Below are positions 53,730-63,362 of a stretch of DNA of 64,000 bases, in pieces. The first letter of the stretch is position 1. The number at the start of each line of letters is the position of its first letter. The translations under genes were made by a program, and so were the position numbers. The stretch is from NCBI GenBank assembly GCA_003353845.1, contig PIVT01000013.1, forward strand, positions 1 through 64,000, in the 5' to 3' direction. Source of the stretch: Pseudomonadota bacterium (lineage in GTDB: Bacteria > Myxococcota_A > UBA9160 > JADFDR01). Under the pieces are notes generated by a model. The model was given only the letters and a program-made list of their open reading frames with translations, was not told where the DNA came from and did no database searches.

Positions 53730-56144
53730 TTAATGGAAACCTGCTTGGCGGCTTGCCGTCAGGGCAGAGATGGCTTCAATGCGACGTTGAATCCGCCGAA
53801 TCTCTTGAGCAAAGGCTTGCCGCCGCTCAACAACCCCTTCTGTTTCTGTGTCCAAGAGCCCTCGTCTTTCCGCCAGGCGAATTCCGGCCTCGTACACGGT
53901 CTTTGAGCGAGACTCTTTATTCTGAATGCGTCGCTGAAGTAAGAGTTGCTTCCCCAAGGCCATGCAGTTGGAGAGCAGTTCTTGAGGGTCTACGGGTTTC
54001 GTTGGATCCAGCTGCTCCAAGCTATCGCCTACGACGCGATAGGACTCGAAAATGGAACGCAGGACGTAAGGGGAAACGAGGGGGGTTAAGCGCTGGATCA
54101 ATTGACGAAGAGGGTCCCGGTGCTCGAGATGGACCTTTCCCTGTCGGTCGTCGAATGCCTGCCGCCACTCGGGTGCGTGGTGCTCGAGCTCTTCCTTGAT
54201 CTGGGCGAGAAAAATCTCCCTGGGTTCAAAGTAGAATTCGAATTTGAGTAATTCACGCAAGTGCAGTGCCTGTTCAACAAAAGTATCTCTGGGTGAATTC
54301 GAATGTTGCTCGGCGGTGGCCAAGAGGGCGAGTTCAAGGATGGCGGTGTTGACAAAGAAGTGAATGATGGTGTTTCGATAATAAGCGGCGGCCAGCTCTT
54401 GATCCGGTCCAATGGCATATACGGGAAGCGGCCCATCGGAATAACAGGTCAGAACGTCACTCCGCTCCAAGGTATCCAAAGCGAGTTTGACACCCGCATC
54501 GCTATCCAGGCGAATTGCGCCTGTGGAAGGCAATTTTCGTTTTTCGACATAGTTGAGTAGTTCGCGCGTTGTCTCCTGAACCTCCTGCACGCTGAGTGAG
54601 CGGTCTCCGCTGCAAAGAATGGCAAGGGAAAGCAAGGAGATGGGGGTAACCGGTGTGGCGCGGTTGATGCGGAGGCCCATCTCGAAAGCGACGTCTTCAG
54701 TTTGCTTCTGCAGCGTGTTGTGTGACTCCTGAGGCTTGTCTTCCGTATCAAGTTGCCCCGTTCCGAGTTTGTCTTTCAGCGAGAGAGGGTCGCCAAAGCA
54801 GATATGGATATTACCGCGAGGTTGTTTGAGCTTTGCAATCTTCCTCACCATCCAACCCAGGTTTTCCTTCTCGGGAGTTCCTCCTGCTTGTTCAGAAATA
54901 TAGTCCCCCACGTCCAGGATCTGGTCGTAGGCGATGGAGACGGGGACAAGGATGACGTCGCTGCTCTTGCCTCGTTGAAACGCGTCGATCACGTAGGACA
55001 ATAATCCGAAGCGAGGAGGAAGTAATTTTCCTGATCGGGAGCGGGTGCCCTCGATGTACCATTCCAAGGAGAAACGCTTCTCAATCAGGTAATCGATGTA
55101 TCGTTTAAGGACAAATTTATAAAGCTCGTTGTCTTTGAAGCTGCGGCGAATGAAAAACGTTCCTGCCCTGCGTAACAAAGGGCCAGCAGGAAAGAAATTA
55201 ATGTTGATACCGCCAGCGGTGTGGGTCGGCGGCATGCCGTTTTCATGCAAGGCGTATTGAAGGACCAAATGATCCAAATTGGATTTATGCGAGGGCAGAA
55301 ATACCAAAGGATTGGATTTCGAGAGGTTGGCTATCTCAAGAAGTTTGCTCTGATCGTAGTGCAAGGCCTTTCCATAGCCCAAGCTGTATAGAAGTCGAAT
55401 GACTTGTGCCACGAGGTCAATGACGTAGGTGCTGTGGGTGGCGGCCATCTCACGCAGGTAACCACTGGCGGTGTGTCGAATGGCATGAAGCGTGGTCCCC
55501 TGTTGTTCGGCTAGCTCCTGCAGTTTTTCTTGAAAGCTGGCGCTGGAGGAGATGCTTTCGGCGACAAAGCGCGGAACCTTATAGCGCGCTCCTCGAAGTT
55601 CTCGTTCTTCGCGTTCAAGGGTGATCGCCGCTTGGCGTGTGACAAACTCGGAGAACCCTTGGGGTTCGTGATCCACGATTGCGCAGTTGGCTTGCCAGCG
55701 TTTTTGAAGTTCGGAAAGGGGGGCGGGTTGGCCAACGAGTATGCGGCAGCGATCGGGGTGGAGATAGTACGTCCAACGTTGCCTTAATCGACCGGGGTCA
55801 CGTGGATCACCCTTCAATAAGAATAAGTCGATCAAGCGTGCCGCTCGGATGCCCTGTCGCTCTTTTGCCAACCAGGCAATGCGCAGGGGGGCGATCAAGG
55901 GATCTTCACCGTTGTCGAGGCAGGTTTGAAAACGGGCAGAACTCGCGTCCTTCTTGGCCACGCGACGGGAGGAGGGGATGTTCACAGTTTCGATGGAGCC
56001 TGAACTGCGTTGAGTTTTGGTAGTCGCTGACTTGATCCAGAGGCGCAGCAGGTTGGTTTCAAAGGGGCTGGAGGCGTCAAGCAAAAATAAAATCTGGCGG
56101 TCGACCTTGTCGAACTCGCTCCACTCGGTGCTTCCCTCAAGCAT
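53730..56144 (-). CDS. plsB: Glycerol-3-phosphate acyltransferase PlsB
   Basis: An 804-residue membrane-associated enzyme that makes lysophosphatidic acid from glycerol-3-phosphate and acyl-CoA/ACP, the first step of phospholipid synthesis. The acyltransferase blocks are FLPSHKSNLDHLVL (HX4D), GININFFPAGPLLRRAGTFFIRR, EWYIEGTRSRSGKLLPPRFG and VILVPVSIAYD. The length matches E. coli PlsB. It ends 33 nt from the convergent GGDEF gene and is divergent from the glutamate dehydrogenase gene across about 205 bp. Confidence 0.93.
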   Translation of the reverse strand: MLEGSTEWSEFDKVDRQILFLLDASSPFETNLLRLWIKSATTKTQRSSGSIETVNIPSSRRVAKKDASSARFQTCLDNGEDPLIAPLRIAWLAKERQGIRAARLIDLFLLKGDPRDPGRLRQRWTYYLHPDRCRILVGQPAPLSELQKRWQANCAIVDHEPQGFSEFVTRQAAITLEREERELRGARYKVPRFVAESISSSASFQEKLQELAEQQGTTLHAIRHTASGYLREMAATHSTYVIDLVAQVIRLLYSLGYGKALHYDQSKLLEIANLSKSNPLVFLPSHKSNLDHLVLQYALHENGMPPTHTAGGININFFPAGPLLRRAGTFFIRRSFKDNELYKFVLKRYIDYLIEKRFSLEWYIEGTRSRSGKLLPPRFGLLSYVIDAFQRGKSSDVILVPVSIAYDQILDVGDYISEQAGGTPEKENLGWMVRKIAKLKQPRGNIHICFGDPLSLKDKLGTGQLDTEDKPQESHNTLQKQTEDVAFEMGLRINRATPVTPISLLSLAILCSGDRSLSVQEVQETTRELLNYVEKRKLPSTGAIRLDSDAGVKLALDTLERSDVLTCYSDGPLPVYAIGPDQELAAAYYRNTIIHFFVNTAILELALLATAEQHSNSPRDTFVEQALHLRELLKFEFYFEPREIFLAQIKEELEHHAPEWRQAFDDRQGKVHLEHRDPLRQLIQRLTPLVSPYVLRSIFESYRVVGDSLEQLDPTKPVDPQELLSNCMALGKQLLLQRRIQNKESRSKTVYEAGIRLAERRGLLDTETEGVVERRQAFAQEIRRIQRRIEAISALTASRQAGFH

Positions 56145-56349
56145 AAGATTCTGCCTTCGACATTTGGAGAACTAGTATAACGAGCTTATCGGGTCCAGCT
56201 TCCAAACAATTTCACCAGGTCTGTTTATTTTTTGGCTGGGAACAGCCGAAGAGTAGTGAGATGGCTATCGTTAGGTGGTCAATTTGAGGGTTGTCAACAA
56301 GCCCGACAAATGAAGATCATAGTCTACGGGTTCGGGAGAGGGCGATTCC

Positions 56350-59300
56350 ATGTCTTTAGTACCAACTGAGAACGTGAAAGATTTCTTCGAGGCACTAGAT
56401 CGTGAGATTGATTCGCGATTAAAGGGTCAGGACCGTGAGTTGTTGCGAGGCCTCTCCAGGGCCCATTTCAGAGATTTCCCCTTGGATGAACTCAAAGGGA
56501 TCTTGATCGGCGATGTTTACGGCGCACTTTTCCATTGGTGGAATCGCTTACAGGAAAACGATCCACAAGTCCCTCTTGTCGAGGTCTTTAATCCCAGCGT
56601 TGAAGAAAACGGGTGGCTGTCAACCAATAGCATTGTGACGGTCTTGGTCCGAGACATGCCGTTTCTTGTAGACTCCATTCGGTTGGAACTCAATCGTCGG
56701 TCCATAAACATCCACACCATTCACAGTTCTGTCGTCACGGTTGCCCGCGATAAAGAGCATCGCCTCATCGATTTGATACCCAGGAGTGAAGAGCCCCCGG
56801 ATTCTCAACGCGAGGCCATTATACACTTGGAGATCAGTCGGCATTCGTCGGCTGACGAAAGAGAAGACATCGTGGAAGGCCTGCGCGACGTCTTGGATGA
56901 TGTGGCGTGTGTGGTTGCGGACTTCCACTCCATGCGCGAACGAATGCGTTCTGCCGTGCAGGAGTTGGAAGCACATTGTCCCAAGAAATGCGACGACGAC
57001 GATATCAACGAGAGTCGCGATTTTATTCATTGGCTCTTGGATAACCATTTTACTTTTCTTGGCGTTTCAGAGTACCGGGTGGCGGACGACGCGGAGGGAA
57101 ACAGGTCTCTGATTGAAGATCCAGAGGCTCGTTTAGGCTTGATGTGCAAGCGAGACGGGCCGAGTGTGATGTTTCCCTTCCACGAAATGAAGCCCGCAGC
57201 AGAGAGAGCTTTGTTGTCTTCAGAGGCCTTGGTGTTCTCGAAGTCCTCGATCCGTTCGCGAGTTCACCGAGCTGTGTATCCCGACTATGTCACCGTGAAG
57301 CGCTTTGATCAGTCGGGGCAGGCCATTGGCGAAGTACGATTCGTCGGTCTCTACACCTCAGGAGTTTACGCTGTCAGCCCTTATCGCATTCCCCTCGTTC
57401 GTAAAAAGGTGGAGAGGGTCATGGCTTCTTCCGGCTTTCGGGCCGAGGGGCACGAGGCGAAGGATCTTCAACATGTACTTGATATCTTCCCTCGTGATGA
57501 GTTGATTCAAAGTGACGAGGATGAATTGCGGCGTACGGCCATGGGCATTATGCGCATTCAAGAGCGCCGCAAAGTTCGTCTCTTTGTTCGTCGGGATATC
57601 TATGGTCGCTTTGTCTCGTGTTTGTTGTTTGTTCCTCGCGATTTATTCGACAGCTCTGTGCGAAAACAGGTGAATGAGATTCTCGCCGATGCCTTTGAAG
57701 CGCAGGAGTCTGAGTACACGGTGCGCCTGTCCGAGTCGGTATTGGCCCAAATGCATTTCACTCTGCGCGTTGATCCAGCCACGAGCCCTGATTGCGACTT
57801 GCGGTCCTTGGAAGAAAAGATCATCGATGTCACACGTACCTGGCATCACCAATTCTTGGATGCCTTGATTGATGGGTTTGGTGAGGAGCAGGGCACCTCC
57901 ATCAGCCGTGAATTCGAAGGTGCTTTCCCCGCCAGTTATGAGTCACAAGTGGATCCTCGAGCTGCAGTGAACGATATTCGAACGATTCACGAATTGTCGG
58001 TTGACGCTGACATCGAGCTCAATCTCTATCGGCCCATTGGCTCACGGCCGGGTAGCCTGCGGCTTCGCCTCTTTCAACTCGAAACGCGCCTGATCTTATC
58101 GGATGTGATGCCCCTGTTGGAACATATGGGGCTTCGGGTCATGAGCGAGCACCCCTATGAAATTGAATACAACTCCGGAAAGACGGTTTGGATTTATGAT
58201 TTCCGTCTGGAATTCGAAAATGCAGAGAATCTCGATATCGAGCGAGTCCGGAAAGGGTTCAGCGAGGCCTTCAAGCAAATCTGGCATGGCAAGTCCGAAA
58301 GCGACGCATTCAACCATTTGATCTTGGTCGCAAACTTGAATTGGAGAAAGGTCGGAATTCTTCGGTCTTACGCGCGCTATATGAGGCAACTGAATTTTCA
58401 ATTCAGCCAAACCTACATCGCGGATACGCTCTCAAAGCACATAGAGATATCTCAGGCGATTGTGGGCATGTTCGTGGCCCGTTTTGATCCTGCTTTGGCA
58501 GGGGATGAGGTTGCTCAATCAGCTGCGGAAGCAGAACGCGTAGAGGAAATTGTTTCTGCGCTAGAGAATGTGCCCAGCTTGGATGAGGATCTGATTATTC
58601 GTAAGTACCTCAGCTTGATCAAGGGGACAGTGCGAACGAATTATTTTCAGACCAACAGCGAAGGTGAACCTCACTCCTACTTGTCATTCAAGTTTACGCC
58701 GATGAGTATTCCGGAGATTCCCTTGCCACGACCTGAGTATGAAATTTTTGTTTATTCCTCACGTGTGGAAGGCGTTCATTTGCGAGGTGGGGGCGTCGCA
58801 CGTGGAGGGCTTCGTTGGTCCGATCGCATGCAGGATTATCGCACCGAGGTTCTGGGCTTGATGAAGGCTCAACAGGTCAAGAATGCGGTGATCGTGCCTG
58901 TGGGCGCGAAGGGTGGCTTCGTTGCGAAAAATCTTCCGGCCAATGGAACGAGAGACGAGATTCAACAAGAAGGTGTGGCTTGTTACCAGACCTTCATTCA
59001 GGGTTTGCTAGAGATCACGGATAATCGAGTCGATGGGGAAGTGGTTGCACCCACAAATGTGGTTCGAAAAGATGGGGATGATGCTTATTTCGTTGTCGCC
59101 GCTGATAAAGGAACGGCGAGCTTCTCTGATGTCGCCAACGAGATCTCGATTGCCAAGAAATTCTGGTTGGGGGATGCCTTTGCCTCAGGGGGCAGTGTCG
59201 GGTACGACCACAAAAAAATGGGGATCACGGCTCGCGGTGCATGGGTTTCGGTGCGCCAACATTTTTCCGAACGCGGTGTAGATATCCAAGAGGAAGATTT

Positions 59301-61233
59301 TTCGGTGGTGGGTATCGGAGACATGTCGGGGGATGTTTTCGGGAACGGGATGTTGCTTTCCAAACATATACGGTTGCTTGCTGCGTTTAATCACCTGAGC
59401 ATACTCATCGACCCGGATCCCAACCCCGCCGAGAGTTTTAATGAGCGGCAACGGATGTTTGACATGCCTCGCTCAAACTGGACGGATTACAATGCGGATC
59501 TGATTTCCAAGGGCGGAGGTGTCTTTTCACGAAACGCCAAATCGATTCCAATCAGTCCCGAAATGAAAAAATGCTTCGCCATCGAAGACGACAGGTTGAC
59601 ACCCGATGGTCTGATTCGGCGCCTTCTGGTAGCACCGGTTGATCTCTTGTGGAATGGCGGCATCGGGACCTATGTCAAGAGCCGTGAGCAGTCACACGCA
59701 GATGTGGGCGACAAGACCAATGATGCTGTGCGTGTGAACGGTAGCGAGCTGCGCTGCAAGGTGGTGGGTGAGGGTGGGAATCTGGGATTGACCCAACTCG
59801 GACGAGTGGAGTACGCGCTCACGGGTGGAGCCATCAATACAGATTTCATTGATAACGTCGGCGGCGTGGATTGTTCTGATCACGAAGTCAATATTAAAAT
59901 CCTGTTGAACCAAACTGTGCTTGACGGAACCATCACAGAAAAAAATCGGCGCACCTTGCTCAAATCCATGACGGGCAGTGTGACTGACCTGGTTTTGGGC
60001 AATAGCTTTCATCAGGGCCAGGCGATCAGCCTTGCCGAGCAGCAGGCTCTATTGCGAATGGGTGAGTACCGCCGCTTCATCCGGGCACTCGAAAATTCGG
60101 GAACGCTTGATCCTAAGTTGGAGTTTATTCCCGATGATGAGGCGCTCGTCGAGCGCTTTGCTCAGGGTAAGGGGTTGGTTCGTCCCGAATTGTCTGTCTT
60201 GATGTCCTACAGCAAGGTTTTCTTGAAGAAGGAACTCGTAAAGACAGATATTGCGGAAGACCCTTATCTCTCTCGCGCGATTGAGACTGCATTCCCCGGA
60301 CTTTTGCTTGATCGATTTCGCGATCAGGTGTACGCCCATCGCTTAAAGACGGAGATCATCGCTAACGAACTCGCAAACGATTTGGTGAACCACGTGGGGT
60401 TCACGTTTGTTCATCGACTGATGGAGTCAACGGGTACGACAGTGTCAGAGGTCGTACGTGCTTATGTGACGACCCGCGACATTTTTGAATTGAGCAGTGT
60501 CTGGAAGCGTATCGAGCAGATCGATGGCAACGTCGGCGTCGATTGTAAGTTGAAACTTATGTTGCGCCTGATGAAACTGCTTCGTCGCAGTAGTCGTTGG
60601 TGCCTGCGTAATCACCGCTGTGAATTCGACGCGGGAGATCAAGTGAAACAGTTTCAAGAGCCAGTAGGCTTGATTCTGCGGACACTTCCCGACGTTTTGA
60701 AGGGAGTTCTGAAAGAGGACTGGGAAATTGGCAAAGCTGAGATGCTGGAGAGTGGCATCCCGGAGGATCTTGCACACGATCTTGCCAGCTTACCCCATTT
60801 TCATTCCTGCCTGGGCATCGTCGAGGCGGGGCGCGTCACCGGAGCGAGTATCGAGCGCGTGACGGAAACTTTCTTTGCCGTTGGTGAGAGCTTACAGTTG
60901 CATTGGTTTGTCAAGCTCGTGAGTGGCATGACGGTAGAGAGCTATTGGCAGGCCCTGGCAAGGCAGTCTGCCCTGGAGGATCTCGACTGGCAGCAGCGGG
61001 CCATTACGGTGAGTGTTCTCGAATCCACTGCCGAGAATGAAACCGTGCAAAGCGGTGTGGAGCGTTGGATGGCGAGCTACGGCACTTTGATCACTCGTTG
61101 GCAGGCCATGTTGACGGAATTGCAGGGGGGTGGTTCTTCGGATTTCGCAGTTATTTCGGTGGCTCTGCGCGAATTGCTCGATTTGGCGCAAGCGAGCGCC
61201 CATCACGCACATGACGAGAAACGTTGCGATTGA
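56350..61233 (+). CDS. Large NAD-dependent glutamate dehydrogenase (GDH-180 type)
   Basis: A 1627-residue enzyme of the bacterial NAD-GDH family, which deaminates glutamate to 2-oxoglutarate and is usually catabolic. The N-terminal half holds ACT-like regulatory segments. The catalytic region has RGGGVARGGLRWSDR, then VKNAVIVPVGAKGGFV with the substrate lysine, DGDDAYFVVAADKGTASFSD, and the nucleotide-fold segment FSVVGIGDMSGDVFGNG. The C-terminal helical domain is also present. It is a single gene with its own upstream region and ends 66 nt before the SnoaL-like start. Confidence 0.95.
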   Translation: MSLVPTENVKDFFEALDREIDSRLKGQDRELLRGLSRAHFRDFPLDELKGILIGDVYGALFHWWNRLQENDPQVPLVEVFNPSVEENGWLSTNSIVTVLVRDMPFLVDSIRLELNRRSINIHTIHSSVVTVARDKEHRLIDLIPRSEEPPDSQREAIIHLEISRHSSADEREDIVEGLRDVLDDVACVVADFHSMRERMRSAVQELEAHCPKKCDDDDINESRDFIHWLLDNHFTFLGVSEYRVADDAEGNRSLIEDPEARLGLMCKRDGPSVMFPFHEMKPAAERALLSSEALVFSKSSIRSRVHRAVYPDYVTVKRFDQSGQAIGEVRFVGLYTSGVYAVSPYRIPLVRKKVERVMASSGFRAEGHEAKDLQHVLDIFPRDELIQSDEDELRRTAMGIMRIQERRKVRLFVRRDIYGRFVSCLLFVPRDLFDSSVRKQVNEILADAFEAQESEYTVRLSESVLAQMHFTLRVDPATSPDCDLRSLEEKIIDVTRTWHHQFLDALIDGFGEEQGTSISREFEGAFPASYESQVDPRAAVNDIRTIHELSVDADIELNLYRPIGSRPGSLRLRLFQLETRLILSDVMPLLEHMGLRVMSEHPYEIEYNSGKTVWIYDFRLEFENAENLDIERVRKGFSEAFKQIWHGKSESDAFNHLILVANLNWRKVGILRSYARYMRQLNFQFSQTYIADTLSKHIEISQAIVGMFVARFDPALAGDEVAQSAAEAERVEEIVSALENVPSLDEDLIIRKYLSLIKGTVRTNYFQTNSEGEPHSYLSFKFTPMSIPEIPLPRPEYEIFVYSSRVEGVHLRGGGVARGGLRWSDRMQDYRTEVLGLMKAQQVKNAVIVPVGAKGGFVAKNLPANGTRDEIQQEGVACYQTFIQGLLEITDNRVDGEVVAPTNVVRKDGDDAYFVVAADKGTASFSDVANEISIAKKFWLGDAFASGGSVGYDHKKMGITARGAWVSVRQHFSERGVDIQEEDFSVVGIGDMSGDVFGNGMLLSKHIRLLAAFNHLSILIDPDPNPAESFNERQRMFDMPRSNWTDYNADLISKGGGVFSRNAKSIPISPEMKKCFAIEDDRLTPDGLIRRLLVAPVDLLWNGGIGTYVKSREQSHADVGDKTNDAVRVNGSELRCKVVGEGGNLGLTQLGRVEYALTGGAINTDFIDNVGGVDCSDHEVNIKILLNQTVLDGTITEKNRRTLLKSMTGSVTDLVLGNSFHQGQAISLAEQQALLRMGEYRRFIRALENSGTLDPKLEFIPDDEALVERFAQGKGLVRPELSVLMSYSKVFLKKELVKTDIAEDPYLSRAIETAFPGLLLDRFRDQVYAHRLKTEIIANELANDLVNHVGFTFVHRLMESTGTTVSEVVRAYVTTRDIFELSSVWKRIEQIDGNVGVDCKLKLMLRLMKLLRRSSRWCLRNHRCEFDAGDQVKQFQEPVGLILRTLPDVLKGVLKEDWEIGKAEMLESGIPEDLAHDLASLPHFHSCLGIVEAGRVTGASIERVTETFFAVGESLQLHWFVKLVSGMTVESYWQALARQSALEDLDWQQRAITVSVLESTAENETVQSGVERWMASYGTLITRWQAMLTELQGGGSSDFAVISVALRELLDLAQASAHHAHDEKRCD

Positions 61234-61299
61234 AGAGTTTGGTTTGGTTGGTACCCTGAAGCCTCAATGGTTCAATATGCCAAACCGAAGGAGTGTTTC

Positions 61300-61788
61300 T
61301 TGTCCAATTGGGAAGACATCGAGGCGATCAAACAACTTAAATACCGCTACTTTCGTTTCCTCGACTCAAAGCAGTGGGAGGATCTGGGCAATTGCTTTAC
61401 AGAGGATGCCGTGTCGGCCTACAGCGGCGGCCGTTGGGCCTTCGAAGGACGCGCCGCCATCATGGAATTCCTCTCCAAGTCCTTGTCACCGACAAACATC
61501 GTATCCCTGCATCAAGGCCATCATCCCGAGATCACCATTTTGGATAGCGAACACGCTGAGGGGATTTGGTATTTAGAGGATTACGTGATCACTGTAGGCG
61601 GCGGTGCACCCGAATTAGGTGCTGACTTTATTTTGCACGGGGCTGGATTTTACCATGATCAATACGTGAAAGTGAATGGTGAGTGGAAATTCCAGCACAC
61701 GGGGTATGAACGAACTTTTGAAGAACGGCAAGATCGATCCAAAGCCGAAGGACTCAGCGTTACGACTCGCTTCTTGGGGACGAGTTGA
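61300..61788 (+). CDS. SnoaL/NTF2-like protein
   Basis: About 162 residues from TTG 61300, chosen because AAGGAG lies 6 nt upstream; ATG 61267 has no ribosome site. The NTF2/SnoaL_4 fold shows: IEAIKQLKYRYFRFLDSKQWEDLGNCFTEDAV, then a beta sheet with GIWYLEDYV and FYHDQYVKVNGEWKFQHTGYER. Such proteins are small cytoplasmic dehydratases, isomerases or ligand binders. The substrate is unknown. It is convergent with the PilZ gene, with stops 2 nt apart. Confidence 0.75.
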   Translation: MSNWEDIEAIKQLKYRYFRFLDSKQWEDLGNCFTEDAVSAYSGGRWAFEGRAAIMEFLSKSLSPTNIVSLHQGHHPEITILDSEHAEGIWYLEDYVITVGGGAPELGADFILHGAGFYHDQYVKVNGEWKFQHTGYERTFEERQDRSKAEGLSVTTRFLGTS

Positions 61789-61790
61789 TC

Positions 61791-62117
61791 TTATTTCTTG
61801 GGAACTTTGACAATTGCGGCTGCGTCATCGACCAGTCGGCAGACCTCTGGGTCTAAATTCTCGTACTGGATGGCGAAACTTGATTCGCCTTGGCGCACCA
61901 CCTTTCCCTCCACGTGAAAAGGGCTCACGGGTTGAACGAAAACATACAGGCGAATCTTTTCACCCATCTTAGGCACGCCGGTTACCTCTTCGATGAAGGC
62001 ACCCGAATAGGAAATATCAGCGAGTACACCAACTCCTTCGGAACTCCCCATAGAGATAAGGGATTCAAAACGGGTTTTGACTCGGCCGTCCTGGCGGCGA
62101 TCTTCTCGCGGTCTCAT
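61791..62117 (-). CDS. PilZ-domain cyclic di-GMP receptor
   Basis: About 108 residues from ATG 62117 (GGGAGA 7 nt upstream); in-frame TTG/ATG starts further up are weaker. The PilZ signature has an arginine-rich N-terminal loop (REDRRQDGRVKTRF) and D-x-S-x-x-G in ADISYSGAFIEE, the two elements that bind cyclic di-GMP. It is one domain with no membrane segment. It could respond to the diguanylate cyclase at 52443. Confidence 0.85.
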   Translation of the reverse strand: MRPREDRRQDGRVKTRFESLISMGSSEGVGVLADISYSGAFIEEVTGVPKMGEKIRLYVFVQPVSPFHVEGKVVRQGESSFAIQYENLDPEVCRLVDDAAAIVKVPKK

Positions 62118-62239
62118 CGGCGTTTCTCCCATACCGGCCAAGCCGGCAGATTTCAGATGACTCTCGTTTTATCGGTCAACCCCTTCGGGGCTTTAGTTTT
62201 GCACGGTAGAGACGTGAAACGGGTCAATCAGGAGAATTC

Positions 62240-62539
62240 GTGAATTCCCGTGGTTTTACCGGGCTCTGGATACTCATGGGACTGCTGCTTTCGAGCTGTA
62301 GCGATCCGGCAGCCGACTTTAAAGCAGGCCTTTCGCCTGCCCGGTTGGCACGCGGCTATACCTATTCAGAAGTTCTCCGGAATACCGAATACAACTGGGA
62401 TCAGGCAAGGCTGCGCATATCTCTTCGTGCACCCAATGTCGTGTTGCCTGGGAACCGAATGGTGTGGCCGGGTGTGACGCGCGAAGAAGATCTGACTGCC
62501 TTGTTGTTCTATCTCGAAGGAATGACAGGCGTGGAATAG
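62240..62539 (+). CDS. Lipoprotein resembling the C-terminal half of cytochrome c, without a haem motif
   Basis: A 99-residue protein from GTG 62240 with AGGAG 6 nt upstream. Residues 1-20 are a lipoprotein signal (lipobox LSSC, C20). Residues about 30-95 follow class I cytochrome c from its mid-point: GYTYSEVLRN (40s loop), YNWDQARLRISLRAPN (W53), LPGNRMVWPG (M74 at the axial methionine position), then the final helix REEDLTALLFYLEGM. There is no C-x2-C-H anywhere and none in the 100 bp upstream, so haem cannot be attached in the normal way. I infer a relic or repurposed cytochrome, possibly a partner for another haem protein. Function unknown. Confidence 0.6.
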   Translation: MNSRGFTGLWILMGLLLSSCSDPAADFKAGLSPARLARGYTYSEVLRNTEYNWDQARLRISLRAPNVVLPGNRMVWPGVTREEDLTALLFYLEGMTGVE

Positions 62540-62580
62540 GTGATACCTTTTTGATGAATCCAACCATATTGGAGTAGAGA

Positions 62581-63348
62581 ATGAAGTTCAGGTCATTAGC
62601 AATTTCTTGTTGTTCCGTAGCGCTGTTCGCATTGTTGTCGGGTTGTGCCTCGCAAGAGGAACTGATCGCTGAAAAAGAGCGAGCCGATGCATTGGAGCAA
62701 AGAGTCAAAGTCCTGGAGGATCGCCTGACGGCTCTTGAGGTGGGACCCAAAAAGGATACCCAGCTTGCCCAAGAGGAAGTCGCGGCCCGCCAGATTTATA
62801 CCTCGGCTCAGCGAAACGTCGCGTCGAGAAAATATGAGGATGCGAAAAAGGATCTCGACAAGCTTCTAAAGACCTATCCGAGGTCAAAATCAGCGCGTTC
62901 TGCCAAGCAACTACAGCGTGAAGTAGCGATCATTGGCCAGGACGCTGGAACCCTTGATGTTGAAAAATGGTATTCCGGAGATGCCAAGATTTCCGATGGC
63001 AAGCTAACGATTCTCGTTTTTTGGGAATCCTGGTGCCCTCACTGCAAGCGCGAGGTGCCCAAGTTGGAGGCGACCTACCAGAAGTTCAAGGGTGACGGGC
63101 TCAACTTGATCGGCCTGACGAAGGTGTCGAAGACCTCCACGGACGAGAAAGTCGAGGCCTTTATCCGAGACAATAAATTGACTTACCCCACGGCCAAGGA
63201 GAAGGATGGCCTGATGTCGAGGCGCTTTGCCATTTCAGGTGTTCCGGCCTCCGCCGTGATTAAGGATGGAAAAATTGTCTGGCGTGGGCATCCCAATCGG
63301 CTCAATGACGCATTCATCCAAGAATGGTTGGGCAAAGAAGGGAGCTAG
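62581..63348 (+). CDS. Thioredoxin-like (TlpA-type) lipoprotein with coiled coil
   Basis: A 255-residue lipoprotein (lipobox LSGC, about C22) followed by a short coiled coil (about 24-55) and a helical TPR-like segment (about 65-110). The C-terminal TlpA/thioredoxin domain has the active site WESWCPHCKREVPKLE (C-P-H-C, about 150-155) and the cis-proline region SGVPASAVI. It probably reduces or isomerises disulfides in the periplasm, for example of apocytochromes, which suits a cytochrome-rich cell. It follows the cytochrome-like lipoprotein by 41 nt. Confidence 0.8.
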   Translation: MKFRSLAISCCSVALFALLSGCASQEELIAEKERADALEQRVKVLEDRLTALEVGPKKDTQLAQEEVAARQIYTSAQRNVASRKYEDAKKDLDKLLKTYPRSKSARSAKQLQREVAIIGQDAGTLDVEKWYSGDAKISDGKLTILVFWESWCPHCKREVPKLEATYQKFKGDGLNLIGLTKVSKTSTDEKVEAFIRDNKLTYPTAKEKDGLMSRRFAISGVPASAVIKDGKIVWRGHPNRLNDAFIQEWLGKEGS

Positions 63349-63362
63349 GAGTGTGCTCCTAG
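63345..63362. terminator. Hairpin between convergent genes
   Basis: CTAGGAG (63345-63351) and CTCCTAG (63356-63362) pair perfectly around a TGTG loop, overlapping the stop codons of both convergent genes. There is no T-run. It may end both transcripts or hold their 3' ends. Confidence 0.35.

Noticed and set aside
62180-62190. CCCC-TTC-GGGG hairpin between the PilZ and cytochrome-like genes as a terminator
   Set aside because: Both neighbouring genes start there (divergent), so a terminator is not needed; the 4-bp stem is too short to call.
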